Source: Sacculina carcini (taxonomy: Eukaryota > Arthropoda > Thecostraca > Sacculinidae). Taken from it: a stretch of DNA of 64,000 nucleotides. Positions 38,702 through 48,150 of this stretch are shown here, piece after piece; the stretch's first letter is position 1; each line of letters begins with the position of its first letter. The position numbers and the translations under genes were made by a program. The stretch lies in the NCBI GenBank assembly GCA_916048095.2, contig OU696592.1, positions 3,967,427-4,031,426 on the forward strand. Reading direction: 5' to 3'. Below the pieces are notes generated by a model. The model had not been told where the DNA came from. It did no database searches and saw only the letters and a list, made by a program, of their open reading frames with translations.

Positions 38702-39010
38702 ACCTATCTCTCTGCACATGCTACTTTCCGTTCAATTAAATGCGTAATGACGAGTATCATTGCGCAATATTGACTATGGAGAGTTCATACTTCGTAAGCC
38801 GTGGTCACACGAGGCCAATTAATGGTATATATGGTACCTGGTCTTGCGAACGATTGACCCGGCTAGTTATCGGTTTGGTCAGTAGTAGACATGCGAGTGG
38901 TCATACGAGGCCAGTAATTGGCCAGACCAATAGCAGTTCAAACAGTCTCCTGAGTTATGTATTGATAACCCTTTGTTTTTATACTATTATCGAATTATCT
39001 TTGAAATAAG
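38702..39010 (+). repeat. repeat R, copy 2, right part
   Basis: Continues the R sequence after the solo LTR, from ACCTATCTCTCTGCACATGC to about 39000. It matches 42236-42518, with the tandem phrase CACACGAGGCCA/CATACGAGGCCA. After this point the copies diverge. Confidence 0.8.
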
Positions 39011-39215
39011 ACACGTAAAGATGTACAAAACGTTAATTAAACTCGTTTCTGTATACTAAAATCCTACATCCGATGACAATTGGGGCTAATTCTAAAAAAA
39101 CAAAAAAAAACAAAAAAAATAAACATGTTTTTTGCAAGAGAACGCAACCAAAAAAAAGGTTTTTTGCATCACTAACTGTAACATAAGATCATGATGAGAG
39201 TGTGCAACATTTTAT
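39011..39215. other. unassigned A-rich DNA
   Basis: Oligo-A tracts separated by single C or T bases at 39095-39160. No repeat partner or gene recognised. Confidence 0.5.
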
Positions 39216-40245
39216 CAGCCTACTTCGTGGTCGAGCGGAATCATGCAGATATACAGTACAGTGTCCAAACACTTCGTGCGATCGTATGGTTTCATATGAG
39301 GGACCCTGCGGTCAGGGGATAAGCATACTGCCGCCGTACCCGCTGCGTGTCGTAAGAGGCGACTAAAAGCGGACCCCTCTGCTTCTTTCCTCCCTGTACT
39401 GCCACACCAAGGGGGAGCGATAATCCAAGAGGGTTGGCAACCCCCTAGGATTAATGCAGCTGTCTCCTATTCTATCCCCTCTACCCGAAAAAAGGCTTCA
39501 TATGCCGAGTCGGAGGTGAAAGATCAGCTGTGCAAGGGTTTGAGACATCCAGGGACTCAACAGGACTCATTTGCAACGTCCAATCAGAGCATGAGATTAC
39601 GAGCCTTAGTCGCTCTTATAGAAGCACGTGAAACAAGCGAGCACACACAGCAGGTTTTCACGTACGCGGCGAAATCAGCTGTGGTACACGCAAGCTCTAT
39701 TCAAGCGCACCGTACACCGTTCAGACCGTACACCGTACCTGTACACGCAAAACGGCATCCAACGGCCGTAGTCAATCGTTTAGCGATGCCAAACCAAACT
39801 CATCGGACAAAGACGATGCCCTATGTGAATTGTGCGGGCAAACCCGTCTTGAAGCTAAATCAAAGTTGACGTTTCACCAACAGCATTGTCCTGCGTTCGA
39901 CTATACTTGTCGTTGTCATTCGCCTGCTCCATGCTGCGTTTTGTCCGGTGCTAAAACGCACAAGCAGTCTTCGCAAAACGCGACAATCTTCGCAACGCGC
40001 GACATTATTCGCAAAATGCGACAATCTACGCAGCACGCGTCAACCTTCGCAAAATGCGACAACCTTCGCAACTACGCGACAGCGATTGATTGATTGATGA
40101 TTGATTGATTGATGATGCGACGAGTGATTGTTAGTATAATATAAAAGTAAATAGCCTAATCTAACCTAACCTAACAAGAAAGAGCTAACGAGAGCCTCTA
40201 CTGTTGAGCATTGCTAGTTGTTGGAACGACTGGTTTATGTGATTG
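39216..40245 (+). repeat. composite repeat S, copy 2
   Basis: Nearly the same as 5088-6135: A-box-like GTGGTCGAGCGG head, core GTCGTAAGAGGCGACTAA near 39350, gag-like remnant about 39518-39960 with cysteine/histidine spacing typical of a degenerated knuckle (CELCGQT), then the start of the 19-bp array (39970-40080), (GATT)n and CTAACCTAACCTAAC. The gag-like part is an LTR-element fossil and is broken. Both copies end with TGTTGAGCATTGCTAGTTG. Confidence 0.75.
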
Positions 40246-40555
40246 TTTGTTATAAACTGAAATAGTGGTGATGTTGGCTCTACATTCTCAACGATTTACA
40301 TTGACAGCTGCTGAGATAAGTTGATCAATTCCTAATCAAAACCCCATTTTATTTGAGACTAGGTGCGCCTATGATTAGTGGACGACCAACGCGAGAGAGA
40401 GAGTACGGGAAAATGCAGCGAGGACGGTTACATCTAGGATTTCTCCTCGCTCTTTCTGTGTTGAGACCATTGCGTCTCGGTTGCAGTTACGCCCAGGCAC
40501 ATAGAAAGAGTAAGAGAGCTGGGACTGGTGTAGAGGTAATTGTTCGTAGTGGTAA
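40246..40555. other. unassigned DNA between S copy 2 and the 19-bp array
   Basis: An open frame covers 40353-40560 and continues into the array; it has no recognisable domain and no second copy in the window. Confidence 0.45.
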
Positions 40556-40985
40556 TTTCTATGTTCCCGACAGCCTTCGCAACACGCGACATTCCTGGCT
40601 ACACGCGACAATCTTCGCAGCAATCGACAATATTCACAACAAGCGACAATCTACCCAACTACGCGACAATCTTCGCAACAAGCGAGAACTTCGCAGCACG
40701 CGACAATTTTCGCAATACGCGGCAATCTTCCCAACACGCGACAATATTCGCAACACGCGACAATATTCGCAACACGCGACAATTTTCGCAATACGCGGCA
40801 ATCTTCCCAACACGCGACAATATTCGCAAAAAGCGACAACTTCGCAATACGCGACAATCTTCGCAACATGAGACAACTTCGCAACAAGAGACAACTTCGC
40901 AACAAGCGACAATCTTCGCAATACGCGACAACCTTCGCAACACGCGACAACCTTCGCAACACGCGACCACCTTCGCAACAATGCG
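40556..40985 (+). repeat. 19-bp minisatellite, locus 3
   Basis: About 22 units of the TTCGCAACACGCGACAAT motif with AATATTCGC and AATACGC variants. It is directly followed by ACCAAATTATTATTATTATT, the LINE-A tail. Open frames in both strands are repeat artefacts. Confidence 0.93.
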
Positions 40986-40986
40986 G

Positions 40987-41308
40987 ACCAAATTATTATT
41001 ATTATTAATTACAGGCAAATCCAGTAGCATGGGAAGAGTGCAGCACTATTACCACCCTAAGGTGGCCCCATGTACCGGAAGCGCCCAAAAGATTCAGAGA
41101 GAAAGAGAGTTCGAAGAGAAAAAAGTCTAGAAAGAGAGTTGGAAAGAAAATAATAAATAAATAACAATAAATAATAAACCACCATCCGATAACAATCCAT
41201 AATGTCACTGGGATGAGTGTCACACTTGCTGAGTTTTTTGCGGTATGCAAATTGGCTTTCCGACAGCAGATTGTTGCTCTCCAGGTACTTGGACAGTCTG
41301 GAAGATAC
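40987..41308 (-). mobile_element. LINE-A scrap: 3' tail plus short RT piece
   Basis: 40987-41210 matches 30862-31084 (tail, AATTACAGGCAAATCCAG onward). 41226-41308 matches the LINE-A RT near 32860-32945 (coding LSKYLESNNLL and QFAYRKKLS). The ~1.8 kb between them in LINE-A is missing, so this copy is internally deleted. It joins repeat R at GATACGTGTTCAAACC. Confidence 0.85.
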
Positions 41309-42520
41309 GTGTTCAAACCCACACATACACGGACTTTGTTCAAGTTTGTATGTGTGTGTGTGTGTGTGTGCGTGTGCGTGTGTGTGTAGTTTTGCAGTGG
41401 CCGCCCTATCACATGCTTAAATCCCGTCTTGCGCGATCCTTGCACGCTTGAGTCACGGCAAACACCCCCTCTATCCCACACAATGTTCCCCCACCAAGTT
41501 CACCTGGCATTTTGTATTAACTTTTCGTTGCATGTGAATATTCACATTGAATCCTTGATATTTTGTTCACACAGTGGTTGATTATGTGACTCATGACTAG
41601 GGCTACTAAAAATATAATCGTTACATACAGTAATTGTAGTAAACGTTACATAAAGTAATTACAGTAATTGTTTTCGAGAAAAAGTAATCTTAAACAACTT
41701 ATGCTTCTGAAAAATTAAATTTTTGCAGTTCTACAAGAAATGATCCCAATCTCTCTGGACTATTTCCCACATTATCTTCGTTTTTGTGCAATTTTTTCAA
41801 TACACCAACAAAAAATGATCTATCATTGCAAAAGGAAAAATATCAAGTTATTCAGTGACAAGTTAAGTTAAGTTAAGTTACTTAAGTTGAGTTATCAAGT
41901 TATCAAGTGACAATAAATGATGAAAAAGTTTAAGGTTAATGCAGAAGCGAAAAAGCACTTCTTGATAATGTAACTATAACTCTTAGTAATGACCCCAACA
42001 ATGCTTTTTGTGTTGCTTCAGCTGGAAATTTCTTGCGCCAGTACGTATGTCTGTTTGAGCGTAAACACTGTATATGTGTTTGCTTGTGTGTGTGTGTGTG
42101 TGTATATATGTGTGTGCTATATGTATGCTTGTCTCCCGTCCTAATGTAAGTAACCTATGCTTACAGTCTTATGATAAGACACTCTTACGGTGCTTGAACT
42201 CAAACTTGGTACAGAGGCGCTGCCTCACTGCCTGAAATCTATCTCTCTGCACATGCTACTTTCTGCTCAATTAAATGCGTATTGGCGAGTATCATTGCAC
42301 AATATTGACTATGGAGAGTTCATGCTTCGTAAGCCGTGGTCACACGAGGCCAATTAATGGTCTATATGATCCCTGGTCTTGCGAACGATTGGCCCGGCTA
42401 TTTATCGGCTTGGTCAGTAGTAGGCATGCGAGTGGTCATACGAGGCCAGTAATTGACCAGACCAATAGCAGTTCAAACAGTCTCCTGAGTTATGTATTGA
42501 TAACTCTTTGTTTTATATAC
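41309..42520 (+). repeat. repeat R, copy 3 (empty site for the solo LTR)
   Basis: Starts inside R just before the GT run, runs through the GTCACGGCAAACACC segment, (TTAAG)n, a second GT run at 42086-42104, and ends near 42518 at a TA-rich junction with AGCATTAAAACCCGCC. It lacks the 945-bp insertion present in copy 2. Confidence 0.8.
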
Positions 42521-42524
42521 TACT

Positions 42525-44800
42525 AGCATTAAAACCCGCCCGTTGTGCGGAGGAATTCATAAAATGGAATTAATATGCATAAAAATTCATATTCATAACA
42601 AAATATTCCAAATTAAAAAAGAAAATGAAAACTCATAAGTGTCTTACTCAATAGAAAAGTCCAAGTGAGAATATATTTTTTTTTTTGACATAATATTTTC
42701 CCGCCTCATATTTAAACCCACCCATTGTATAAAAACCCACCCACCCACAACATATTTTCCTTTAACCCGCCTCATATTGAAACCCGCCCGTCGTGCTCAA
42801 CAATTCATAAAATAAAATGCACATTCAATCCATAGAATAAACTTTATAAAAATTAAAAAGCTAAAAAATTAACCTGTAAATACGTTCACCAATAAAAACT
42901 CTAAGTGTGAATATTTTAATTATAAATTTGACAAAATATTATCCCTTAATCTACCTCATATTTAAACCTACCCGTCGTGCGGAATAATTCAGAACACTAA
43001 CACGTACAAAACAATGAAAATTCCAGCATGTAAACCCGCCCGTCGTGCGGAACAGTTCATAAAAATATTGCAAATTAAAAAATAAATGAGGTAAACTCAT
43101 AAAAACCTTAATTTATTACTTATTAATTTATACCTTAAACTATATTTATTACTTAACATCATTACCCAACATCATTTGCTCAAGTACTTTTTTACTTTTA
43201 CCGCTATAATATTTAATGCTAAAATTTATATATTTTCCGCTATCATTTAAACCCAATATAACCTGAGTCCAACCTACCCAACCCAACCCAACCATCCAAT
43301 CTTGACCGCACTCAGCCTAGTCTGAGGTGATTCAACTTATTAGTTTGTGATCACAAAATGTACTGATTCGATCATAATTTGTATTAAGAAAACTGAGATT
43401 ATCTACCCCAGGGGTCCCAAACACGCGGCCCAGCAATACTTTTCTCTCAACCTGCCAATATAGTATCGGAACAAAAATGTAAGGCAGCTAAATTCACATT
43501 TGTTGCATTATGCGATATATTTATACACCATTTGAGTCACATTTACATTAGTGAGTCTGGATCTTGAAGTCAAGCCCGTGAGTTTTGTATATGGATTCAT
43601 TCCACACGGTAAAATTGAATGTTTGAACCCATACGTCGTGCGGAACAATTAATAAAACAAAAGTAATACATATTTAAAAGCAAACAGCCAGTCTAATAGA
43701 AAACTCTAAATTGTAAAATCTATACCAATAGAAAATTGCTGTTCTGAATTTGGATATTCTTATTCTAATAATTGACGACATATTATTCAGTCAACCCGCC
43801 TCACACTTGAGCCCGCCCGTCGTCAGGAATAATTTTGAAATGTAAACACAAAATAACTGAATTTTTTTAGTATATAAATGAATTTTATCTCCATAATATT
43901 ATCTCATAATTCCCGGTTAATGCTTCCACTAATGCATCATATTCATACAGTTGTTATTTTTTTGATTACACCGATATTATATTATACAATCTATATTCTG
44001 CTACGTCTTATTCCTAATACATATATCATCAGATCGCAAAATATATTTTGATGGTTCACATCATTCTCCAACATCATTTGCTTAAGAGCTATTCTACTTT
44101 TATGGCTAGAATATTCACTGCTAGCAAAACATCATATACCTCGCTATCATTTAAACCCACTCTTTATAGATACATTTAATTCGCCCGTCGTGCGGAACAG
44201 TTCATAGAATATAATTGGTATTCAATTAAAAAAAATTAGTGCAAATCGAAAAAGAAAAACAAACCCATAGGAAAGTTTTAACCAATATAAAAGTCTGAAT
44301 GTGAAATATATGTTTCAATTTAGAAAACATGTTCTTCCACAGCCCGCGTCATATTTAATGCTGCCCGTCGTGCGGAATAATTCAGAACTCAAACACAAAG
44401 AAAATTGATGAAAAACGACCAATAGAAAAAGCCATTTTTGTAAATTCTTGTTTTAATTATTGACGAAGTTTTTTCCCTCAGCACTGCTCAAATTCACACC
44501 CGTCCTTCGTGTGTAGTAATTCAGAAGTGTAACACTATCAAAACAATGAAACCTGCTGTCATCTCTATAATTCCATATTTATGCGTCCGCTAAAACAGCA
44601 TATTCATATAGTTGGCATTGCATGATATTACAACCCATATCCTTATGCAATTTAAGCGTATGCAACTTGAAGTTAAAGCATTTGAATTACATAGTAAAAT
44701 TAAATAGTCCAATTTGTTCCCAGTAGTATTTTACCCGCCCGTCGTGCGGAACAATTCATGTGTAAGTATTGAGGACAATAATGACTTTCTATTCAGTATA
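42525..44800. repeat. AT-rich module block, second block
   Basis: Begins AGCATTAAAACCCGCCCGTT directly after R copy 3 and contains the same alpha and beta modules as the main block, including the hAT-like segment (CAGGGG at 43409) and the series ending TTCTATTCAGTATAGTGT at 44801, where LINE-C starts. No genes. Confidence 0.85.
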
Positions 44801-44969
44801 GTGTCGTGTTAGTATAGTGTCGTGTCAGTATAGTGTCGTGTCAGTATAGTGTCGTGTTGTCGTCGTCGTCGTGTTTCAGTCGTCGCCGTGTGTGGTTGTG
44901 TTTTCGTGGGTTCTCTTATCTTTGTGTTGATCTTGTGTGCGCTTCCCCTGTTCGGACAAGGGATTAGCC

Positions 44970-46115
44970 ATGCCCTCTGCTGCTGCTCCTCCCTCTGCCG
45001 ACCGTGTTTGTCACTGTGGTGACTCGCTCAAATCAGGGGCGTATATACAGTGCCAGGGTTGTAGTGAGTCGTTCCACGCATCTTGCGCTGCTCTATCCAC
45101 CCCTGCATTGAATGCAATTAAAAAGCATCGCTTGTTCTGGATCTGCCCAACTTGCAAGAATGAGTTTTGCTCATTTAAGCAGTCTCCTCCAGCGGAGAAA
45201 TTGTCGGAAATATGCAGCCAGCTCACTGACATAAAGACGTCAGTGACGACCATGGAAACGACCATCGGTCTACACACCTGCGGTAAACCAGCCAGCGTAA
45301 CAGAGTGTCTCGCCCCACACCGCACCAACGCACCCGTGAAACGATCGTATACCGTAGTCGTGCGTGCCGGCGAACACAAAATTCACCAGGACGAGCTCAG
45401 ATCGGTCCTGAAGACTGAGCCTATTCTCGCAGCAAGATCTTCTGACAACAAAATCGTGCTCAAGTGTGGCTCTCAGGAACAGGTGGACCGGGTGGCTGCA
45501 TCTGTACGCAATAACATGCATGACGTGAAGGTCGCTATCCCTGCTCCTATGCTGCAGCCGAAAGTCACAGTGGTCAACATCCCACTTGACTCGACGCCGG
45601 ATAGTCTTGCAACATCTATTCGGCTGAAAAATTCGGTTTTAGCTGATGCCTCGCCAGCGGACTTGAAGGTACTCTTCATTTCAAAGACGCGCGCTGGTGC
45701 TGGTCTCGGAGTTCTATCAGTGTCGCCGGCGGTCCGCCAGTCCATCAAGAGGGCTGGTGATCGTCTATTCGTCGATCTGACGTCATGCCCTGTGTATGAC
45801 CGCTTCTGGGTGGCACGATGTCACCGCTGTGCTCGTCTTGGACACACGTCATCCCGCTGCTCCCCAAGAAATCATACGTGTTGTGGCATTTGCGCGGGAT
45901 CTCATCTGTCAAAGGATTGTCCAGATAAGTCCTCAGTGTGCTGTGTCAACTGTCGTCAGTCTAATCGTCCGCATGATCACTCATCGTTCTCGCCCCAGTG
46001 TCCCTCACTCGTCGCTGTCCGAAACGCCCTGCGTAGTCGGACGCTGTTAGCTGAGCAATGTAGCGTTGATCAGTCCGTTTCCGTATCTCCACTGCGTTCG
46101 TCATGTGACCAATGA
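44970..46115 (+). CDS. LINE-C ORF1: PHD finger plus zinc-knuckle protein
   Basis: An open frame of 381 codons from the ATG at 44970 (context GCCATGC). An upstream in-frame GTG at 44937 is not a likely animal start. Residues ~12-63 form a PHD finger: CHC, CQGC, HASC and CPTC pairs, with W before the last pair. A middle region (VTVVNIPLDSTPDSL, SVSPAVRQSIKRAGDRLFV) is shared with LINE-B. Two knuckles follow near residues 288-325, CHRCARLGHTSSRC and CGICAGSHLSKDC, and a further Cys/His set ends at SFSPQC. Such ORF1 proteins bind LINE RNA; PHD fingers are known in ORF1 of some CR1/L2 elements and may read histone tails. It is intact, so a young copy or recent loss is implied. A host PHD gene is unlikely given the endonuclease directly downstream. 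Confidence 0.85.
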   Translation: MPSAAAPPSADRVCHCGDSLKSGAYIQCQGCSESFHASCAALSTPALNAIKKHRLFWICPTCKNEFCSFKQSPPAEKLSEICSQLTDIKTSVTTMETTIGLHTCGKPASVTECLAPHRTNAPVKRSYTVVVRAGEHKIHQDELRSVLKTEPILAARSSDNKIVLKCGSQEQVDRVAASVRNNMHDVKVAIPAPMLQPKVTVVNIPLDSTPDSLATSIRLKNSVLADASPADLKVLFISKTRAGAGLGVLSVSPAVRQSIKRAGDRLFVDLTSCPVYDRFWVARCHRCARLGHTSSRCSPRNHTCCGICAGSHLSKDCPDKSSVCCVNCRQSNRPHDHSSFSPQCPSLVAVRNALRSRTLLAEQCSVDQSVSVSPLRSSCDQ

Positions 46116-46172
46116 CTAATTTCTTCAGCTGATATTCCCACCACAACGTTATCCTCTACAAATGGTTTTCCT

Positions 46173-47900
46173 GTGCAACTGTTCTGCAAGTCTGCTGATC
46201 CTGATTATTCGCACAACAGCCTGCTGGGCTTACTCAACATACGCTCGGCTAGGAATAAGTGTCCATATATCTCCGAGCTTTTACTGTCTCATGACTTTGC
46301 TTTTCTATGCCTGGTCGAAACATGGCTCCTGGATACTGATTTCGGTTCTTTCTCAGCTAATCTCCCTGCTACTTACAGCTTACTGCATGCTCCTCGCTCT
46401 TCTTCCGGGTCTGTCAAATCCTCCGGTGGCGGTTTAAGTATAGTATATAAGTCAACTCTTTCATTTTCTATACTTGCTGTCGCTCAATTTAATTCACAAG
46501 CTTTTGAATTCTTGGCGCTATCTTTATCTTTACCCTCCATGCCAAAATTGGGAATTTTAATTGTATATCGCCCAAATCACCCTGGTACTACACCCATGTT
46601 TCTTGACGAGTTTGATTCTCTTATATTTAAATTCTCTCAATTCTTTTTGGATAACTTCATAATTGTCGGCGACTTTAATTTCTGGCTCGACAATCCTCTG
46701 GCTAATCCTTGCTTCCGATTTTCTTTCACTTCTTAATTCTCATAACTTGGTGATATCAAATTCCACTCCTACTCACACAGCTGGCCATGTTCTCGACATT
46801 ATCATTTACCCTTCGACTTTGAGCAAGTTTCGTCTTTATGATACACTCACATTTCCTCCCGACAATACTTTTTCCGATCATTCTCTCCTTTCTTGCCAAT
46901 TATACTATTCTCCTCCCGCACCATTCAAGGGCCCCTACATCTTTTCCGCACGTGATTACAGGTCGTTCTGTCCTATCATTTTTCAATCTTTGATCTCCTC
47001 TCTTTTGCCTCCCATTACCTACCACGGCATTCATCCCAAATTTGTGTTTGATTTTCTGTCATCTTCTCTCAGTGAGATCAATGAACGATTATTTCCACTG
47101 ATCACTCGTCGTGTTCGCTCACAGACCCGTCCCCCTCCGTGGCTTTCGTCGGACTTAGTTCATATGCGAACTTCGTCCCGCCGTCTTGAGCGTAGGTGGC
47201 GTCGCTCTCGGTCGCCTAGTGACTGGGACTCTTTTTGCTCTGCTCGACATTCGTTTTTTTCTGCACTGACCACGGCCAAAGCCGATTTTTATAAGTCACG
47301 CCTTGCAGACTGTGCTCGTTCTCCTTCGCGTCAGTGGTCCACTCTAAAACAGTTGACAGTTGGCAGCTCCTCTCCCAATCATATTTCTGCTTCTACTTTT
47401 GCTCAATTCTTCCCTCAAAAACTAAATTCGGTTCGTGCCCTACTTCCTACAACCACTACAGTTCTCACTCATACTACTTCATCCTCCACTCTGTCTAGTT
47501 TCTCCCATATCTCGGTAGCTCATACTTCTCGCCTTATTAAAAAACTTAAAATTTCTCGTTGTCCTCTCGATCCGATTAATTTCTCTGCTTTGTCTGACTC
47601 TATTCACCTCCTTTCCCCCATTTTTTCCCATCTCATCAATTCTTCTTTTCTACATGTTTTTTTTTTGCTGATAAATCTGCTATTGTCACACCAATACTGA
47701 AGAAACCCACTCTTGACACTAACTGTCCTGGTAATTACCGCCCTGTTTCCGTTCTGAGCTTCACTGCCAAGCTGCTGGAGTCGGCCATACACGAGCAATT
47801 ATCACCTTTGATAAACACCGTTCTCGATCCTTTTCAATCTGGCTTTGTATCTAATCGTTCCACTGAATCTCTCCCTTTGCACCTATTAAACGATATCTCA
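46173..47900 (+). pseudogene. LINE-C endonuclease and partial reverse transcriptase, broken
   Basis: Endonuclease motifs in the first frame are LLNIRSARNK, the catalytic-glutamate motif VETWLLDTD, SSGGGLSIVYK and YRPNHPG, then GDFNFWLDNP near 46670. A frameshift near 46720 moves to the frame holding THTAGHVLDIII and the catalytic-histidine motif FSDHSLL (~46878). The EN-RT linker follows, with RRLERRWRRSRSPSDWDSFC. A second frameshift lies at a nine-T run near 47660. The RT start then reads KKPTLDTN and NYRPVSVLSFTAKLLES up to about 47895, where the element ends. Two frameshifts plus truncation make it inactive. Confidence 0.85.
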
Positions 47901-48150
47901 CGGTTCCAGATACGTAGGTCAATGGAACCGTTGGAACCGGTTCCGCTTGGAAAAAAGTGATAATTTCTGTGTGCATGGGTCGAGTTCCCTCAATGTTTGG
48001 AAGGCACCCAAGGGAAGAAGACACAAAATAGAGCTGGCATAGATGAACGTGTGGCTAGGAGAATGTTATCAAATGTCTTTATATATTCAAAATTGCATTG
48101 TAAGATCAACATTTAATCAATTTCATTTTTGTGGGGCTCCTCACATTGGT
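47901..48150. other. unassigned DNA after the LINE-C break
   Basis: Opens with GGAACCGTTGG and GAACCGGTTC, words also found at the right end of the 45-bp minisatellite (11650-11735). No gene or other repeat recognised. The right part probably includes the distal 3' flank of LINE-D. Confidence 0.4.

Larger units (their letters stand above)
44796..47900 (+). mobile_element. LINE-C, CR1/L2-like LINE with intact ORF1, 3'-truncated
   Basis: Contains 5' UTR (about 44801-44969), complete ORF1, endonuclease and the first part of RT, then stops abruptly near 47900 inside RT. Loss of the 3' half with retention of the 5' end is the opposite of usual LINE truncation, so a later deletion or rearrangement is likely. 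The 5' junction carries a short tandem triplication. After 47900 the sequence is unrelated (GGAACCGTTGGAACC). Confidence 0.88.

Noticed and set aside
40556-40985. Possible CRISPR array (regular short repeats)
   Set aside because: Units are contiguous 18-19-bp variants without unique spacers, in a eukaryotic repeat-rich context. The same applies to 31250-31515.
44970-46115. Host PHD-finger gene
   Set aside because: Zinc knuckles, the LINE-type middle region shared with LINE-B, and the endonuclease directly downstream make it a LINE ORF1.
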